Shown: positions 11,205 through 23,400 of the stretch, piece after piece
How the letters are laid out: each line of letters starts with the position of its first letter
How positions within the stretch are numbered: the first letter of the stretch is position 1
NCBI GenBank assembly: GCA_019828545.1
Contig: JACVRA010000302.1
Location: 1-64,000 of the forward strand
DNA from: Paracamarosporium sp. OC-R06-R3
Lineage: Eukaryota > Ascomycota > Dothideomycetes > Pleosporales > Didymosphaeriaceae
Reading direction: 5' to 3'
DNA: 64,000 nucleotides
Program-made: the position numbers and the translations under genes
Notes under the pieces: model-generated
Databases searched by the model: none
Seen by the model: only the letters and a program-made list of their open reading frames with translations
What the model was told of the DNA's origin: nothing

Positions 11205-12253
11205 ATGGGGGGCAAGAAAGAATCCAAGGTCGCTTACTTCGACAAGCTCAAGACCCTCCTCGAGGAGTACAAGAGCATCTTCATCGTCACCGTCGACAAT
11301 GTCTCCTCGCAGCAGATGCACGAGATCCGCCAGTCGCTCCGTGGCGAGGGTGTCGTTCTCATGGGCAAGAACACCATGGTGCGCCGCGCTCTGAAGGGCC
11401 TCATCGGCGACTTCCCTGAGTACGAGCGTCTGCTCCCGCACGTCAAGGGTCCGTCTTCACCACACAGCTGTTTACGCACTTCAGCAACTAATCCATTGCA
11501 GGCAACGTCGGCTTCGTCTTCACCAACTCCGACCTTAAGGATATCCGTGAGAAGATCCTCTCCAACCGTGTCGCAGCCCCCGCCCGTGCCGGTGCCGTCG
11601 CCCCCGGTGATGTCTTCGTTCCCGCCGGAAACACGTAAGGATAAAACCTCGAAGCTTACGATGGATTATACTAACGGTTTTGCAGCGGTATGGAGCCCGG
11701 TAAGACCTCTTTCTTCCAGGCTCTCGGTGTCCCCACCAAGATTGCCCGTGGTACCATCGAAATTACCACCGATCTTAAGCTCGTTGAGGCCGGTAACAAG
11801 GTCGGTGCCTCCGAGGCTACCCTCCTTAACATGTTGAACATCTCTCCCTTCACCTACGGTATGGGTATCGCGCAGATCTACGACAACGGCCAGACCTTCG
11901 ACTCCTCCGTCTTGGACATCGAGGAGTCCCAGCTGCTCAAGGCTTTCTCTTCGGCCATCTCCACCATTGCCAGTATCTCCCTGGCTGTCAACTACCCCAC
12001 TCTGCCTTCCGTCATGCACTCCGTCGTCAACTCCTACAAGAAGATTATCTCTGTTGCTATTGAGACCGAGTACGAGTGGGAGGAGATCAAGGAGCTCAAG
12101 GACCGCATTGCCAACCCCGAGGCCTATGCTGCCGCTGCTCCTGCCGCTGCCGCCTCTGGTGGTGACGCCGCCGCCCCGGCTGCCGAGGAGAAGAAGGAAG
12201 AGGAAGAGGAGGAGGACAGTGACGCCGACATGGGCTTCGGTCTGTTTGACTAA
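11205..12253 (+). CDS. RPP0: 60S acidic ribosomal protein P0
   Basis: Scaffold of the ribosomal stalk: binds 25S rRNA and anchors P1/P2 dimers that recruit translational GTPases. Exons 11205-11448, 11502-11634 and 11686-12253 give 314 residues, the normal size. The N-terminus [15 protein letters not shown], the block [34 protein letters not shown] across intron 2, and the C-terminal acidic tail ending [10 protein letters not shown] are diagnostic. The alanine-rich hinge precedes the tail. Codons are strongly biased to C-ending forms, as expected for a highly expressed gene. The first donor is GTCCGT, a less common form shared with CIA2 in this window. Confidence 0.97.
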
Positions 12254-12661
12254 GCTATCGCTTCTGACGATGGCGCTGCTTAATAGATACCAACATGACC
12301 ACTGTATGTGGCATACGGCTTTATGAGCTAGGACAGTCCACGAGAACATGAAAACATGAAACCTCGAAGCAATTGTCCAGCATTGCGTGGTGCTCACATT
12401 GACAGGCATCATGGGAACAACTTTCTCACAAAGGTAAGCACACTCCTTTTTACCCCATTCGCGATGATTATACATTTTTAACCCTGAGTTCCTTCGATGA
12501 GGATTAAAAACGCAACACTCTAATTTTTTCATGAGCACCATATCCTATTCCACTTTGCGAGAATCTATAACCAGTTCAAGGCTAACAAAACTTTCAGATA
12601 TCAACACCTCCTACTGCACTGCACACCCGATATAAAACGCCACACTATACCATCTGTGCTC
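12254..12661. other. convergent intergenic region
   Basis: Lies between the stop codons of RPP0 and the GNAT gene. No gene is seen; it is likely the 3' untranslated regions of both. Confidence 0.6.
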
Positions 12662-13699
12662 TCAACTGCCCTTCTTTGCAATGTCTATCCTAACCCACAG
12701 TATTTTAACCGAAGCCTTCCCACCCAAACTCTGACATACACTTTCGCTCTGCACGTTGCCCTTGTATACGTCCGCATGTGCCCAAGCGTTTCCGTCTTCA
12801 TCGACTGCAAGCCCAGGCGCATGCTCTTTAAATATCTTCACAGCCACTGCTTTGGCGATACCCTTTCCTCTCCATTCAGGCTCCGTGTGCAGCGTTGTCA
12901 GTGATCCATCCAATCCCATGAACGTCCATGCAACCGGCCTGTCCGTGGATTTTTCAAAAACTCCCACACTTTGCAAACTCAGTAGAGTCCGTGTAGCTCG
13001 AGGGATAGATGTTCGTGCTTGCACGATTGCTAGATCTTTCTCGCGCATCAAGCCCCAGCGCAGTTCTTCGGGCAAGTCTCTTGTGCGTGGCAAATCAGAT
13101 ATCTTGAACCAGAACTTGTTCAAGTCTGCATTATGCCCGGGGAATTCTCTGCATAGAAAGCCAGCTTCGGACAAGACTTTTACAACTTGCTGGTGGCAAG
13201 CGCCCAATGTGACGACGGTCGGAATAAGGAGATGGCGCATATATAAGCCCGCGCTCGGTGGATATTGCGCATCTGGTCCTTTTTGGGGATATTCTTTCTC
13301 ATGTTGCTTGGCTAGCTCAAGCGCGGGCTCGTTCTCTGGGTGTAAGGGTGGGATTGGCAAGGTAGACATGTAGTTCACCAATGACAACACGGCCTTTTTA
13401 CAGTCCGCACAAAACTCTTCCTTCTCATTCCCAGGTGATGCATGATGTCCAGGGATTTCTCCAGTAGCGAAAATCCACAGTTCGGTTTCTGGGCGCATCG
13501 AGCGGTCGAGATAGGCTGCAGCCCAACATTGCGAAATTGAATCGGAAGGGGTGTTGGGGGAAAATGTTGCAAGAACGTGTGCGTCTTTGGTACGGTTGGG
13601 GTGTTTTGTGCGGTATACGAGGGATATACTGTGGGGTAGGGTGGCTTTAAGGGCTACTTGGAGGGGTGATGATGATGTGGGGTGCTCGTAGACTTGCAT
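12662..13699 (-). CDS. GNAT-family (FR47-like) N-acetyltransferase
   Basis: Single-exon protein of 345 residues starting at an ATG at 13699. The C-terminal third has the GCN5-related fold pattern: a strand VGVFEKSTDRPVAWTF, then SLTTLHTEPEWRGKGIAKA, whose R277-G-K-G280 stretch is the acetyl-CoA pyrophosphate-binding loop, and a later segment ending QSLGGKAS. The N-terminal two thirds resemble the fungal arrangement in which an unrelated-looking half precedes an FR47-type domain. The substrate cannot be inferred. It is divergent from the acetyltransferase at 14210 and convergent with RPP0. Confidence 0.75.
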   Translation of the reverse strand: MQVYEHPTSSSPLQVALKATLPHSISLVYRTKHPNRTKDAHVLATFSPNTPSDSISQCWAAAYLDRSMRPETELWIFATGEIPGHHASPGNEKEEFCADCKKAVLSLVNYMSTLPIPPLHPENEPALELAKQHEKEYPQKGPDAQYPPSAGLYMRHLLIPTVVTLGACHQQVVKVLSEAGFLCREFPGHNADLNKFWFKISDLPRTRDLPEELRWGLMREKDLAIVQARTSIPRATRTLLSLQSVGVFEKSTDRPVAWTFMGLDGSLTTLHTEPEWRGKGIAKAVAVKIFKEHAPGLAVDEDGNAWAHADVYKGNVQSESVCQSLGGKASVKILWVRIDIAKKGS

Positions 13700-14209
13700 C
13701 TTGCGATCAACGTACGAGTTAAGCAGACGAAAAAGGATGGATCAGATAAGTTTCGAAAGGATCTGAATAAAATTGAAGGACGTGGTGTCGAGTCACTTTC
13801 CAAGCAAAGCTTTTGCCTGTTCGAGATTGGGATGGTAAGATGACTAATTCGCCGCCTTTCCTCCCTTCCTTGCCGCTTGTCCTTCACTCTCACGTCAAAA
13901 GGATGGTTCTACCCTAGGTGTCACCATAGTGCATATGGCTTACATTTGGCAAAAGCTTTGATTTCGTAGTAAGGCGAAAGGTCATGTGAGACGTATTCGG
14001 AAATATAGGGCCAAGAACACATCCATTGACTACGCCGCATTGTCGGGTAGTATAACCCGTCAGCTATAAGGACATCTATCTCGACGCACTTACCTTTCAA
14101 CTAAACTACTAGTACATACCGTCCTGTTAGCCCTGTCGCCTCATAACGCAAATCCTACAGCGACTTTTCACTACATAAGTCGCTCAGACTAGAACGCCAA
14201 CCTCCGGCC
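13700..14209. promoter_or_regulatory. divergent promoter interval GNAT / alcohol acetyltransferase
   Basis: 510 bases between two divergent starts; no coding sequence or clear element is recognised. Confidence 0.4.
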
Positions 14210-15745
14210 ATGATCCGACCCCTGAGCTATAAGTGAGTGCTCGTACATATCAGAATCAGGCTGTGAGCTGATAAACCTAGTGAGCTCTACCAGCTTGCTC
14301 GATATACACTCGATCAGTATCGTGGCACATCTGTTATCTGCCGCTATAAAATCCCGACCACACTCACGGGTCACGATGCTCGCACCGACCTAAAGAACAC
14401 TCTCAACATGGCCATCGGACGTGTTCTTGCACAGGCACCTACGCTGCAAGCCGGTATATCTGGCGAAGATACTACCAAACCTTTCTGGATCCAACTTGGA
14501 TCCGTTGATCTAAGCGAACATGTTCAATGGATATCGTTAGACGACTCTGTTGATAGAGACGAGGACATACAAAAGATCGTTGCTTTGCAGCTGGATACAA
14601 GATTCTTCAAACTCAACATTAGACCAGGGTGGAGATTACTAGTCATACAGCAATCTAAGTCTGGTTTTCTTGACATACTTTTTACATGGAATCATCCCCA
14701 TTGCGATGGAATGAGTGGGAAAATATTTCACGAACTCCTACTCGAAGCGCTCATGAAGCCAAATGAGGGTCGCTCACTACAAACTCCAATGAATCACGTC
14801 ATAAATTTTCCTGACTCTTCCAAAGAGTTTCCTCCGCCGATCGAAAAAGTAGTAGGACTTCCTGTCGGTCCACTCTTCGTGCTGAAGGAAGCTTGGAATG
14901 ATTATAAACCACCATCAATCTTCCCACGAGCGACCCAAGCGGATTGGGCACCAATCCAGACACTTCCTTACAAGACACGGTTTCAAACTATGAGTATTCC
15001 ACACAGCGTCTTGTCTAAGGTTGTGGTTGCCTGTCATGACCGGAAGACAACACTCACTGGCCTGTTGAATAGCATAGTACTGATATCTTTGGCTTCACGT
15101 ATCAATGCTAAAGAAGCACCTGCTTTCGCCAGCAGTACGGCTATCGATCAGCGACGTTTTGTTCCTTCGCATCCTCAAGCTTTTGAATGGTTGGACCCTT
15201 CGAGAACCATCAGCAATTACGTCTCTATTATGACACATGAGTTCGACAGCACACTTCTGGCTAAAATTCGCTCCAGTTTGAAGCTTAGTTCAACCAGCAG
15301 TAACCTTTCCGAAGAGCTCTTAGATGTATTGTGGTCCACGGCAATACGTGTACGGAGCGAAATAGCTAAGAGGCTAAAAATGGGTCTCCATAATGATGTC
15401 CTTGGTCTCGCACGGTTTATTCCGAACTGGAAGAAGCAATTCCTGCGAGACATCAAGAAATCTCGCAAACTTTCCTGGTTCGTTACCAACCTCGGTGTTT
15501 TGGATGGAGAGCCGACGAAGGATACACTTGATCCTGAAAGTGCTGCAACGAATTGGTGCATCCGCCGCGCGCAGTTCACTCTAAGTACAGAGATACCGGT
15601 GGCTGCTCTTCTTTTAGGTATCTCTTCAGTAAAGAACCAGGAACTAGTTGTCACCTGCACATGGCAGGACACTGTGGTCGAAGAGAGCCTTGTGGACGGG
15701 TTGATGATAGATATGAAGAGGTGGCTAGTCCAGATAGGAGGCTAG
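14210..15745 (+). CDS. alcohol acetyltransferase-like acyltransferase
   Basis: CoA-dependent acyltransferase of the alcohol acetyltransferase family, which transfers acetyl groups to alcohol hydroxyls. Exons are 14210-14232 (MIRPLSY plus two bases) and 14281-15745, giving 495 residues. The active-site HxxxDG motif is HPHCDG at 146-151, preceded by a strand ending LFTWN. The segment KIPTTLTGHD near residue 38 and the ATAIDQRR-like segment SSTAIDQRRFVPSHP support the family. A start at the internal ATG 14408 would remove the first 50 residues; the small first exon restores a normal N-terminus (NELYQLARYTLDQYRG) and fits the intron phase. Natural substrate unknown. The P450 2.5 kb downstream could act in the same pathway, but nothing proves it. 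Confidence 0.8.
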
Positions 15746-16370
15746 TGGATATTCTCCTTTGCTTTCCGTTGAATCAAGGGTAGTTGATGCATCATTCATG
15801 TGCACATTGATGTCGTTTGGGGCATCCTTGGCCAGATGTTGATTGGTGACTTCGCACACTTGCGCCTTCGAGCTATGTAAAAAAAATAAACGAGCCTTGG
15901 GAATCTTCACTAAGCATCTATTTTAATCATAGATGATGCTGTACTTGCAACTCCCCGTTCACTTGCGAAGTTCTCTACCTCGGGGTCGATACCTTAGTCT
16001 AGTGTGATAACACAAAAGTAGGTCTTTGGGTGCGCTCACCTACATGCATGATTTGATTCCACTGCATTCGTTCAAAAGCAGTCCATGGTCCTTTTCCTTT
16101 GTAGTATCAGTGTATAGTTGCTACTCGAACTCAACAAAAGATGTCTTCTTTCTCTTCATTACTCTGACCAGAGGGCAAGGATACGAATGGGGACAGAACT
16201 AGGGAACTGCTCAATGCGACCTTTTCTTTCCAGTCGCGCTAGGGGTGTTTCTTCGATAGAATATACATACAGAAGACTCGCCCTTAAAGCCGGTGCAGGT
16301 ATGTTTACGCCGATACTGCCCTCTTTTTCCTATCCTCATTGCGAAAGCAGTCCTCTCCGGGCTGGCCATA
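15746..16370. other. intergenic
   Basis: No gene is supported. It leads into the decayed fragment that follows. Confidence 0.5.
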
Positions 16371-16645
16371 TTCTGGCCTCTGCAGAACCATGGCTCCATT
16401 ACTTATCTAATTATGGCCATTTTTTCTGCGCTCTTTGCAAAATTGCGGTTCCTCTCAATTGGATACACGCGCATCTACCATTGAACCACCGTATCTTCGA
16501 GCCACAACGTAGTGCTATTCTAGTTGAGTATAACCGCCTATTCGCCTCACAGACCGACAGGGATATAAAACCGCTCGGCGCAGGGGGTCGACTGCCAGTG
16601 CCCCCCTCAAGACGAAAAATTGTGATAGGTTCCAACAATATCTGA
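16371..16645 (+). pseudogene. decayed C2H2-like zinc-finger fragment
   Basis: An open stretch without a proper start reads PWLHYLSNYGHFFCALCKI, then a segment with HAHL and NHRIF, so a CxxC pair is followed by histidines at zinc-finger spacing. The pattern recalls the short zinc-finger-like domain (DUF3505 type) found in fungal helicase-linked and cluster proteins. The frame ends at a TGA at 16643-16645, and nothing continues cleanly on either side. Most likely it is a leftover piece of a larger gene. The family link is from memory and weak. Confidence 0.25.
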
Positions 16646-18200
16646 AGAAGAACCACAACGAGAGCTGGACGTCAGCCAAGCGAGTGGCAGTGGAGTGTTT
16701 CCTCCAGAAACGGGCTCCGCCAAGCTCGGGGTTCCCGGGTAACATTCCATTTACAGGATTTCATATCGCCAGGCTACCCAGGTGTCGGACTCACAACTTA
16801 CCGATACCGGTCTCATACCGCGAACTCTACTACAACCAATGAAGTACCAACAGGTACGAAAGTCGGAAGAAGCGATCCTATCCAGGACATGGGGCTGTCT
16901 GGGTTAGGAAGCTCGTATGTTAGGTAGTCCCATCGCTTCTCTACGTAGCAATCTTGGTGAGCGTGCCATATGTAGCAGGTACAACGGTCTACAAGTGTTG
17001 TGGTACGTATCCCTACCATGGTGCTATAGCCGCGATGATGTGCTGATGCTTTGACGGGCGCTTCCGAGGATCTACGTACAGATGACATCATCAATAACTA
17101 CTGACACATGTAACACCATACACAACATCTGCATAGAACTCTATATTCTATATTCCTTGGTAGCGGCGCAGTTCGCCCGAGTGCACAACATCAAGCGTTC
17201 GGGAGCGGGAGCTTGAATTAGCGCAGGGACCACCATGTCCGCCATGGATCCCCGCAACCCGTCAATTTCCCCGCTGCATTCCTATCATGATCTATTCCCA
17301 ACCGTCTCGGCTAGTAAGAATCCACTTGCGGTACTACACCAATTGTAGAATAACTTTTCGTAAGGGCTCCAGCATGCATGCGGTGATTGCCTATGTCAGC
17401 ACCGAAGAAGCACGCCTTCGTTCGCGGATAGGAGAGCCGTATCATGTGTCCCGGTGATTGCTCGCAGCGTAATAGTGGCGTGAACGTTGCTCAAAGCCCA
17501 ATACAGTCACTGCGTTCCTTGTAAGGAAGAGGCTGAGGTGGAGGTGTAGGAGGGGACGCTTCAAACCAGGCTTTAAGAAGAACAGGGCACAGAGCGTCAT
17601 TACGATAACTATAGATTTTCTCGTAAGTGCTAGAAGTAAACTCGCTAAGTGATGGCGAAATTGGGGTAACAAACTATCGAGGATAGATTGATACTGTAGA
17701 GTGTAGGGAGAACCAGAGAGTATAACTACAGAGTGCAACCACAGGGCACGATTACAGAGCGAAAACTTAGGGCATAAAACTCCATCACTTTGTTAACGAT
17801 GAATGAGGCTGTTAATAAGGTTAATCAAGCATTAGGCCAGCGTACGCACGGAATTCTTGGAAAAGCAGGGCAACTGACCGCCAAGGGTGCTGAGGGACGC
17901 GAGCTATCCGAGAGAAGCGCCAGGGACCTAGACCAGAAAAGAAACACTGAACCCATCCCTTTGGTAGAACCTACTTTAGGTCGCTCGTTACTGCCTTAAA
18001 TTACACGGTACGGCTGCACAGTCGGAGCTCGGAGCGCGAGGCAACGCTTTCGGATCCCCGATGAGTCCGCTAGTACCTTACCAAATGGCTTTATGATCCC
18101 CATAATAGGCTGCCTCGATCACGTAGGCTAGGTACCAGTCACATATATGATTATCTGCGAAGGATAAAGAAAGGATCTTACACTCGCTGAGACGACAACG
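16646..18200. other. intergenic, possible remnants
   Basis: No gene with family support. An ATG at 17799 opens a 66-codon basic frame (MNEAVNKVNQALGQ...) that could be a small gene or chance. The last few hundred bases should contain the P450 promoter. Confidence 0.4.
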
Positions 18201-19903
18201 ATGGCACAACTACAGCCAGGCGCTCCCTTCTTGCCCTCATGGCTCAAACCGTCGCTCATCCCAATTGCGCTTGTAGTCGCAGTAGTTTTGAGAGTAGGTA
18301 CTTTCAAGGCCTTTTGAATATTCCGTACTGACTTGTATAGTTTGTCTACATTGCTTCAACTTCCCCTACGCGGGGTCTTCCAGGGCCATGGCATACTCGG
18401 TTTACCCACCTGCGTCTCAAGCGCGCAGTCATGACCGGCCAGCGATCATTCTACATTGATTCCTTGCACCAGCAGTACGGACCTATCGTACGACTGTCTC
18501 CAACTGAAGTCGCAGTAGCAGACCTTGATGCCTTCAGGGAGATTCATAAGATCGGTACCAAGTATCTGAAGAGTGAGTGGTACCAGGAGCTTGCAAACTT
18601 CCCGAAGGCAGGCATATTTACCATGATTGACCCAAGGGAACATGGCCCTAGAAGGAAGCTTTTGTCGCGATCTTTCAGCCGTTCTTACCTCCTCGAACAC
18701 TGGGAGCCGACTGTTCGTGAGAAGGTCGAGCTTAGTGTTTCACAGATCAAGAAAGATGCCACCAAAGATGTAGCCGATGTGTACCACTGGTGGATGCTGC
18801 TAGCTTCTGATGTCACCGCTCACCTTGCTTTTGGAGAATCCTTCAACATGTTACAGACCGGCCAGGTAAAGTTTTTGGTCCAGAGGCAATCACATAGACT
18901 AACGTCGTCTTTAGGCCAACCAGTTCATCCGCGTTTTGAAGAAACTCACTATGGCCGCTGGTATCATGGTCGAGCTCCCACTGCTTCGCATCTTCCGTTT
19001 CGTACCTATTCCGGCAGTTCAAGAAATCTTCAACTGCAACGAGTACATTTTCCGTGGAGCCGACCGCGCCGTGGAACTGGCCCGTTCCCGCTCGGGCGAA
19101 AAGAACGTCTTTGCCAAAGTCATTGAAGACTGCGAAAAGGAAGGCGAAGGTACCATTGACGATATGGACGTTAGAATCGAAGCTAGCAACGTGATTATCG
19201 CCGGAACTGACACGACCGGCGTTACCATGACATACCTCACCTGGGCTGTTCTTCAACGACCGGAACTGCAGAAGGCGCTTGAGGAGGAGGTTGCTAAGCT
19301 TCCCGAAGGATTCACCGAGAACGAGCTCCTTGATCTCCCCCTTCTGAACGCCGTCATCGAAGAAACACACCGCTTGTACGGTGCTGCACCTAGCAGTCTG
19401 CCTCGCGTTGTACCTCAGGGCGGAAGCCAGCTTGGAGGTTATTACATTGCGCAGGGAACGACCGTCAGCACACAAGCATACACCCTCCACCGCGATGCTA
19501 ATATTTGGTCCGACCCTTTGACGTGAGTGCCAGTCCGCCTCTTCCATCTCCCAACTTCATCCATTTCTTGCCCTCCTCTCGACGATGCTAACAGCCACCA
19601 AGATATAACCCCTACCGCTGGTTGCCTACCAAAGAAGGCGGCCCCGCCGAAGCCAGCACACCCGACGCCAAAACCGCCTTCCACCCTTTCGGCGTTGGAG
19701 CACGGTCATGCGTTGGCATTCATCTTGCACGTATGGAGCTGCGATACGCGGTTGCGTTCTTCTTCCGTGAGTGCAAGGGCATTAAGCTGGGCGCGAGGAC
19801 CACGCCTGACACAATGGAATTTGAAAATTTCTTCTTGATTGCGCCGAGGTCGCATAGGTGTGAGATTACATTCCAGAAGGAGAAGATGTTGGGGAGCCAA
19901 TAG
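18201..19903 (+). CDS. cytochrome P450 monooxygenase
   Basis: Membrane-anchored microsomal P450. Exons 18201-18293, 18341-18865, 18915-19522 and 19603-19903 give 508 residues, normal length, with all phases consistent. The N-terminal helix PIALVVAVVLRFVYIAS spans intron 1 and is followed by the proline hinge GLPGPW. The I-helix oxygen motif is AGTDTTG, the K-helix ExxR is ETHR, the PERF-like region is YNPYRW, and the heme loop is FGVGARSCVG with C445 as axial ligand. It resembles group I fungal P450s of secondary metabolism. Substrate unknown; no polyketide or peptide synthetase is in the window. Confidence 0.92.
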
Positions 19904-20431
19904 AGGTTGGACGGGACCAAGTGGGAAGGGATGGTGGGTGTGGGAGTGCGAACCCTTTGCGGTGTTGTCATTGATGCGCTGTCTATATGCAAGACCGAAT
20001 AATATGAATGATCGAATTTGATTACTCTATTCATTTTAGCATGTGATGAGAACAGTATGGGTGTTGAGCCTCGAACGGCATCGATTGAACGTGTTAGTGA
20101 CGAGAGATTTTGAAAAACCAGGATCTTGATTGGTTTGGAGACGAACATGACGTCCAGAGCACTACACTTCCCGGCCTAAATCGAACCACCCCATACTTCA
20201 TCGCTTTCCTTGGGCTTCAAAATTCGGACCTGTACTCCATATGGAGACCAAAGTAAAAGACGCCGTGGTTGGCAGGCGTGGGCGGTGCCAAGGAAAGTGG
20301 GCCCGCCGGCCCGTTCGCAACGCCGACTCAAGCTCTCGGCAACAGACCTGGCAGCGCGACAGCATCGCGCGCCCGTTGCCTCCACGCCAACCCAACCACC
20401 GCAGCAGGGCCGCCTGCACCCGCCGCACCCC
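19904..20431. other. intergenic, TAF2 leader
   Basis: Contains the TAF2 promoter. The TAF2 frame is open for 74 codons upstream of 20432 but begins with no ATG; the composition is not family-like, so it was not included. Confidence 0.5.
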
Positions 20432-23400
20432 ATGGACGACGGAGGCGAAGATCCCGCGCTTGCCAGCGCTTTTACCGTCGAAAGCCAGCGTCTGGAGCTC
20501 GACTTCAGCTTCTGCCCACGCCTCCTCAAAGGCAAGACGCAAATCACCGTCCAGCCGCAGTCGCCCAAGCTCAAAGAGATCCACCTGAGCTGTCGCCAGC
20601 TCAAGCCGACCCGCGTGCGCCTGCTGGGCCGCAACGTCAACATCGAGTACCACGACCAGTACGACTACCTGGGCCTGCCTGCGCAACACACCCTCCACCA
20701 GTACCACTTCCTGCGCAACCGCGTGGGCCGCCATGAGATCGGCATCGAAGAAGAATTGAAGATACCCTTGCCTCCAGAGTTGAAGATTTCGACGCGGCGA
20801 CAGCAGGGTTCGCAGGAACTTGTATGCGATGCGCTGGTAGTGGAGATTGAATACACCTTGGACGACTTCCGCGATGGCCTGCACTTCGTCGGCACCGGCG
20901 AGGGCGACTCGCGCTATCCTCACGTCTACACCCGCAATACCCTGGTCCCTGGCTTTGCCTCCTCTTTGTTCCCTTGCGTCGATGACGGGAATACGCGAAT
21001 ACCCTTCGAGTTGTCCGTTCGCTATCCGCGCACTGTGGCGGATGCCCTTGGGAAGAGCTCCGCTTCTGACAACCGACCGCAAGCGAACGGCGTGCACAAG
21101 GCTGATAGCGTCTTGGACGGTTCTAGTGAGGACAATGAACTGACTGAGGAGGAACGGGCGTTGGAGATGCGGGCTGTCTGCTCCGGTGAGCTGACTGACA
21201 CTGTAAGATTTCAGCTCCGCGACTGGCACATAGGCTGACTTCTCTAGATCGTCGACCCTAAGGACCCTACTCGAACCACATCAAGCTTCAGGATTGACCC
21301 TATCACCGGAGGAGGTATCCTCCCGCAGCATGTAGGTATCACAATAGGCCCTTTCCAAGAGGTAGATCTTTCGCGATTTCGTACTGAGTCAGAGGGCGAC
21401 CGTCTACAAGACCAAGCCGTACGGGTGCACGCCTTCTGTCTGCCAGGGAAGGAAGACGAACTCAGCAATAGCGCTATGATGATACCTAGGACACTGGACA
21501 GCTTTGTGGATTGTTACCAAACGTATAGGTTAGGAAAGTCGTATGAGCTTGTGTTTGTGGACGACCTGCCCTACGATACTGCTCATACCATGGCCCTCAC
21601 CATTTGCAGCTCTCGGTTACTGTATCCAGAAAATGTTTGGGAACCGCTGGAACATACCACACGGACTTTAGTACATGCCGTGGCCAGTCAGTGGATCGGC
21701 GTGGATGTTATTGCACAGGAACCTCGCGATCACTGGATTATAGTGGGGGCATCGTGGTTCATGACCGAATACTACCTCCGCGATCTACTAGGGCGTAATG
21801 ACCATCGATTTCGGCAGAAGGCAGCCATGGACAGACTCCTGCGAATGGACGTGCGGAGGCCCTCGTTACATGAACTGGGCCGATACATCCATCTGGACCC
21901 TGGTGCGCAAGAATTCATGGACCTCAAAGCTTTGGCTGTGTTATCCATCCTTCATAACCGTCTCGTGAAGACGAGCGGAAAGAACGGTGTGGATCGATGC
22001 TTATATCGACTTTTGTTGAACCGGGCTGGTGGATCATTGAATAATGGCGCAATTTCCACTGATGCTTTCCTCTCACTTTGTGAGAAGGTGGGTCATCAGA
22101 AACTCGATAGTTTCTTCAAGCAGTGGGTGTACCAGTCCGGCTATCCGATATTCGAATGTCATCCGACATTCAACAAGAAGAGACAGACTGTGAATCTGAC
22201 TATCAGGCAATCGCAAAGCGGACTGATACATGATGAACCGCTCAGTTCGACCGATTTCATGCGCGAAGCCAAGGAGAGGAGCCGAGCGTTTCAGCCAAAC
22301 TCAGACTTGCCAGCTTTTGTCGGCCCTATGACTATTCGAATACACGAGGCAGATGGAACACCATACGAGCACATCATTGAGATCAATTCGTCGAACGTAA
22401 GAGCCGAAATTCCCTACAACACTAAGTACAAGCGCATCAAACGCAACAAGTTGAACAAGGAACGACAGGCTCAGGCGCAAGGAGCTGACGCGTCTGGGGA
22501 ACAAGACGAAGTCACTATCTACTCTTTGGGCGATCTCTTTCTGAATTCTGAGGAAGCTGAGGAATGGAAGATCCAGGACTGGTCGACGGAAGACGAGCAA
22601 AGGATGGAGAACGAAGCGTACGAATACATCCGAGTAGACGCGGATTTTGAGTGGCTCGCTCGCATTTCCATCACCGATATGCCCTCCTATATGTTCGTAT
22701 CGCAACTGCAACAGGATAAGGACGTTGTTGCACAGGCTGAATCTATTCAGTATCTGGCTCGGAAACAAGGCCACGGCATCATCTCTAGTTTCCTTGTGAA
22801 GACGCTCATGGATGCCCGGTATTTCCATGGCATTCGAACGATGGCGGCTGAGGTCCTTGCGAATCAATATCATGTGGGTGGACCGGTGGAGCTTATTGGG
22901 CTATACCACCTCAAAAAGGCTTTCCAAAAGCTTTTTTACGTTTCCAATTCGGACATGACGCAGCCGAACGACTTCAGCGACCGAGCTCTCTACAATGTTC
23001 AATGCGCTATCCCCCGGGCTATTGGTAAGGTGAAGGGGGGTGACGGTAGAACGCCTGCAGAAGTCAAGCAATTCTTGTTAGATATCATCCGCCATAACGA
23101 CAATCGGGGCAATGACTTTAGCGACGATTACTACCTTGCCACGCTTATGCGAGGGCTAGCTGACTGTCTCGCTGATCCGATATCCGAGGACAACGGCTTG
23201 TTGACCCTCACGGAACAGGCAGCAGAGATCGACTTTAGGAAGAAGGCAATGGGTGAGATCGATCGCCACAAGCGCCTCGACGAATGGATTCCATCATACA
23301 ACAACGTGTTTACAACGACCGCACTCGATTGCGATGTTCGGCTCATGATGAACCGTATGAAGCCGTTGAAGATTTCTGAGTTCCTCTTCTACAGTCAGAC

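Noticed and set aside
14210..19903. Complete secondary-metabolite cluster
   Set aside because: No polyketide synthase, peptide synthetase, terpene cyclase or transporter is nearby; only two tailoring-type enzymes are present.
20210..20431. In-frame 74-codon extension before the TAF2 ATG
   Set aside because: It begins with no ATG, and its composition is not presequence-like or family-like, unlike the TRR1 case. It is treated as leader.
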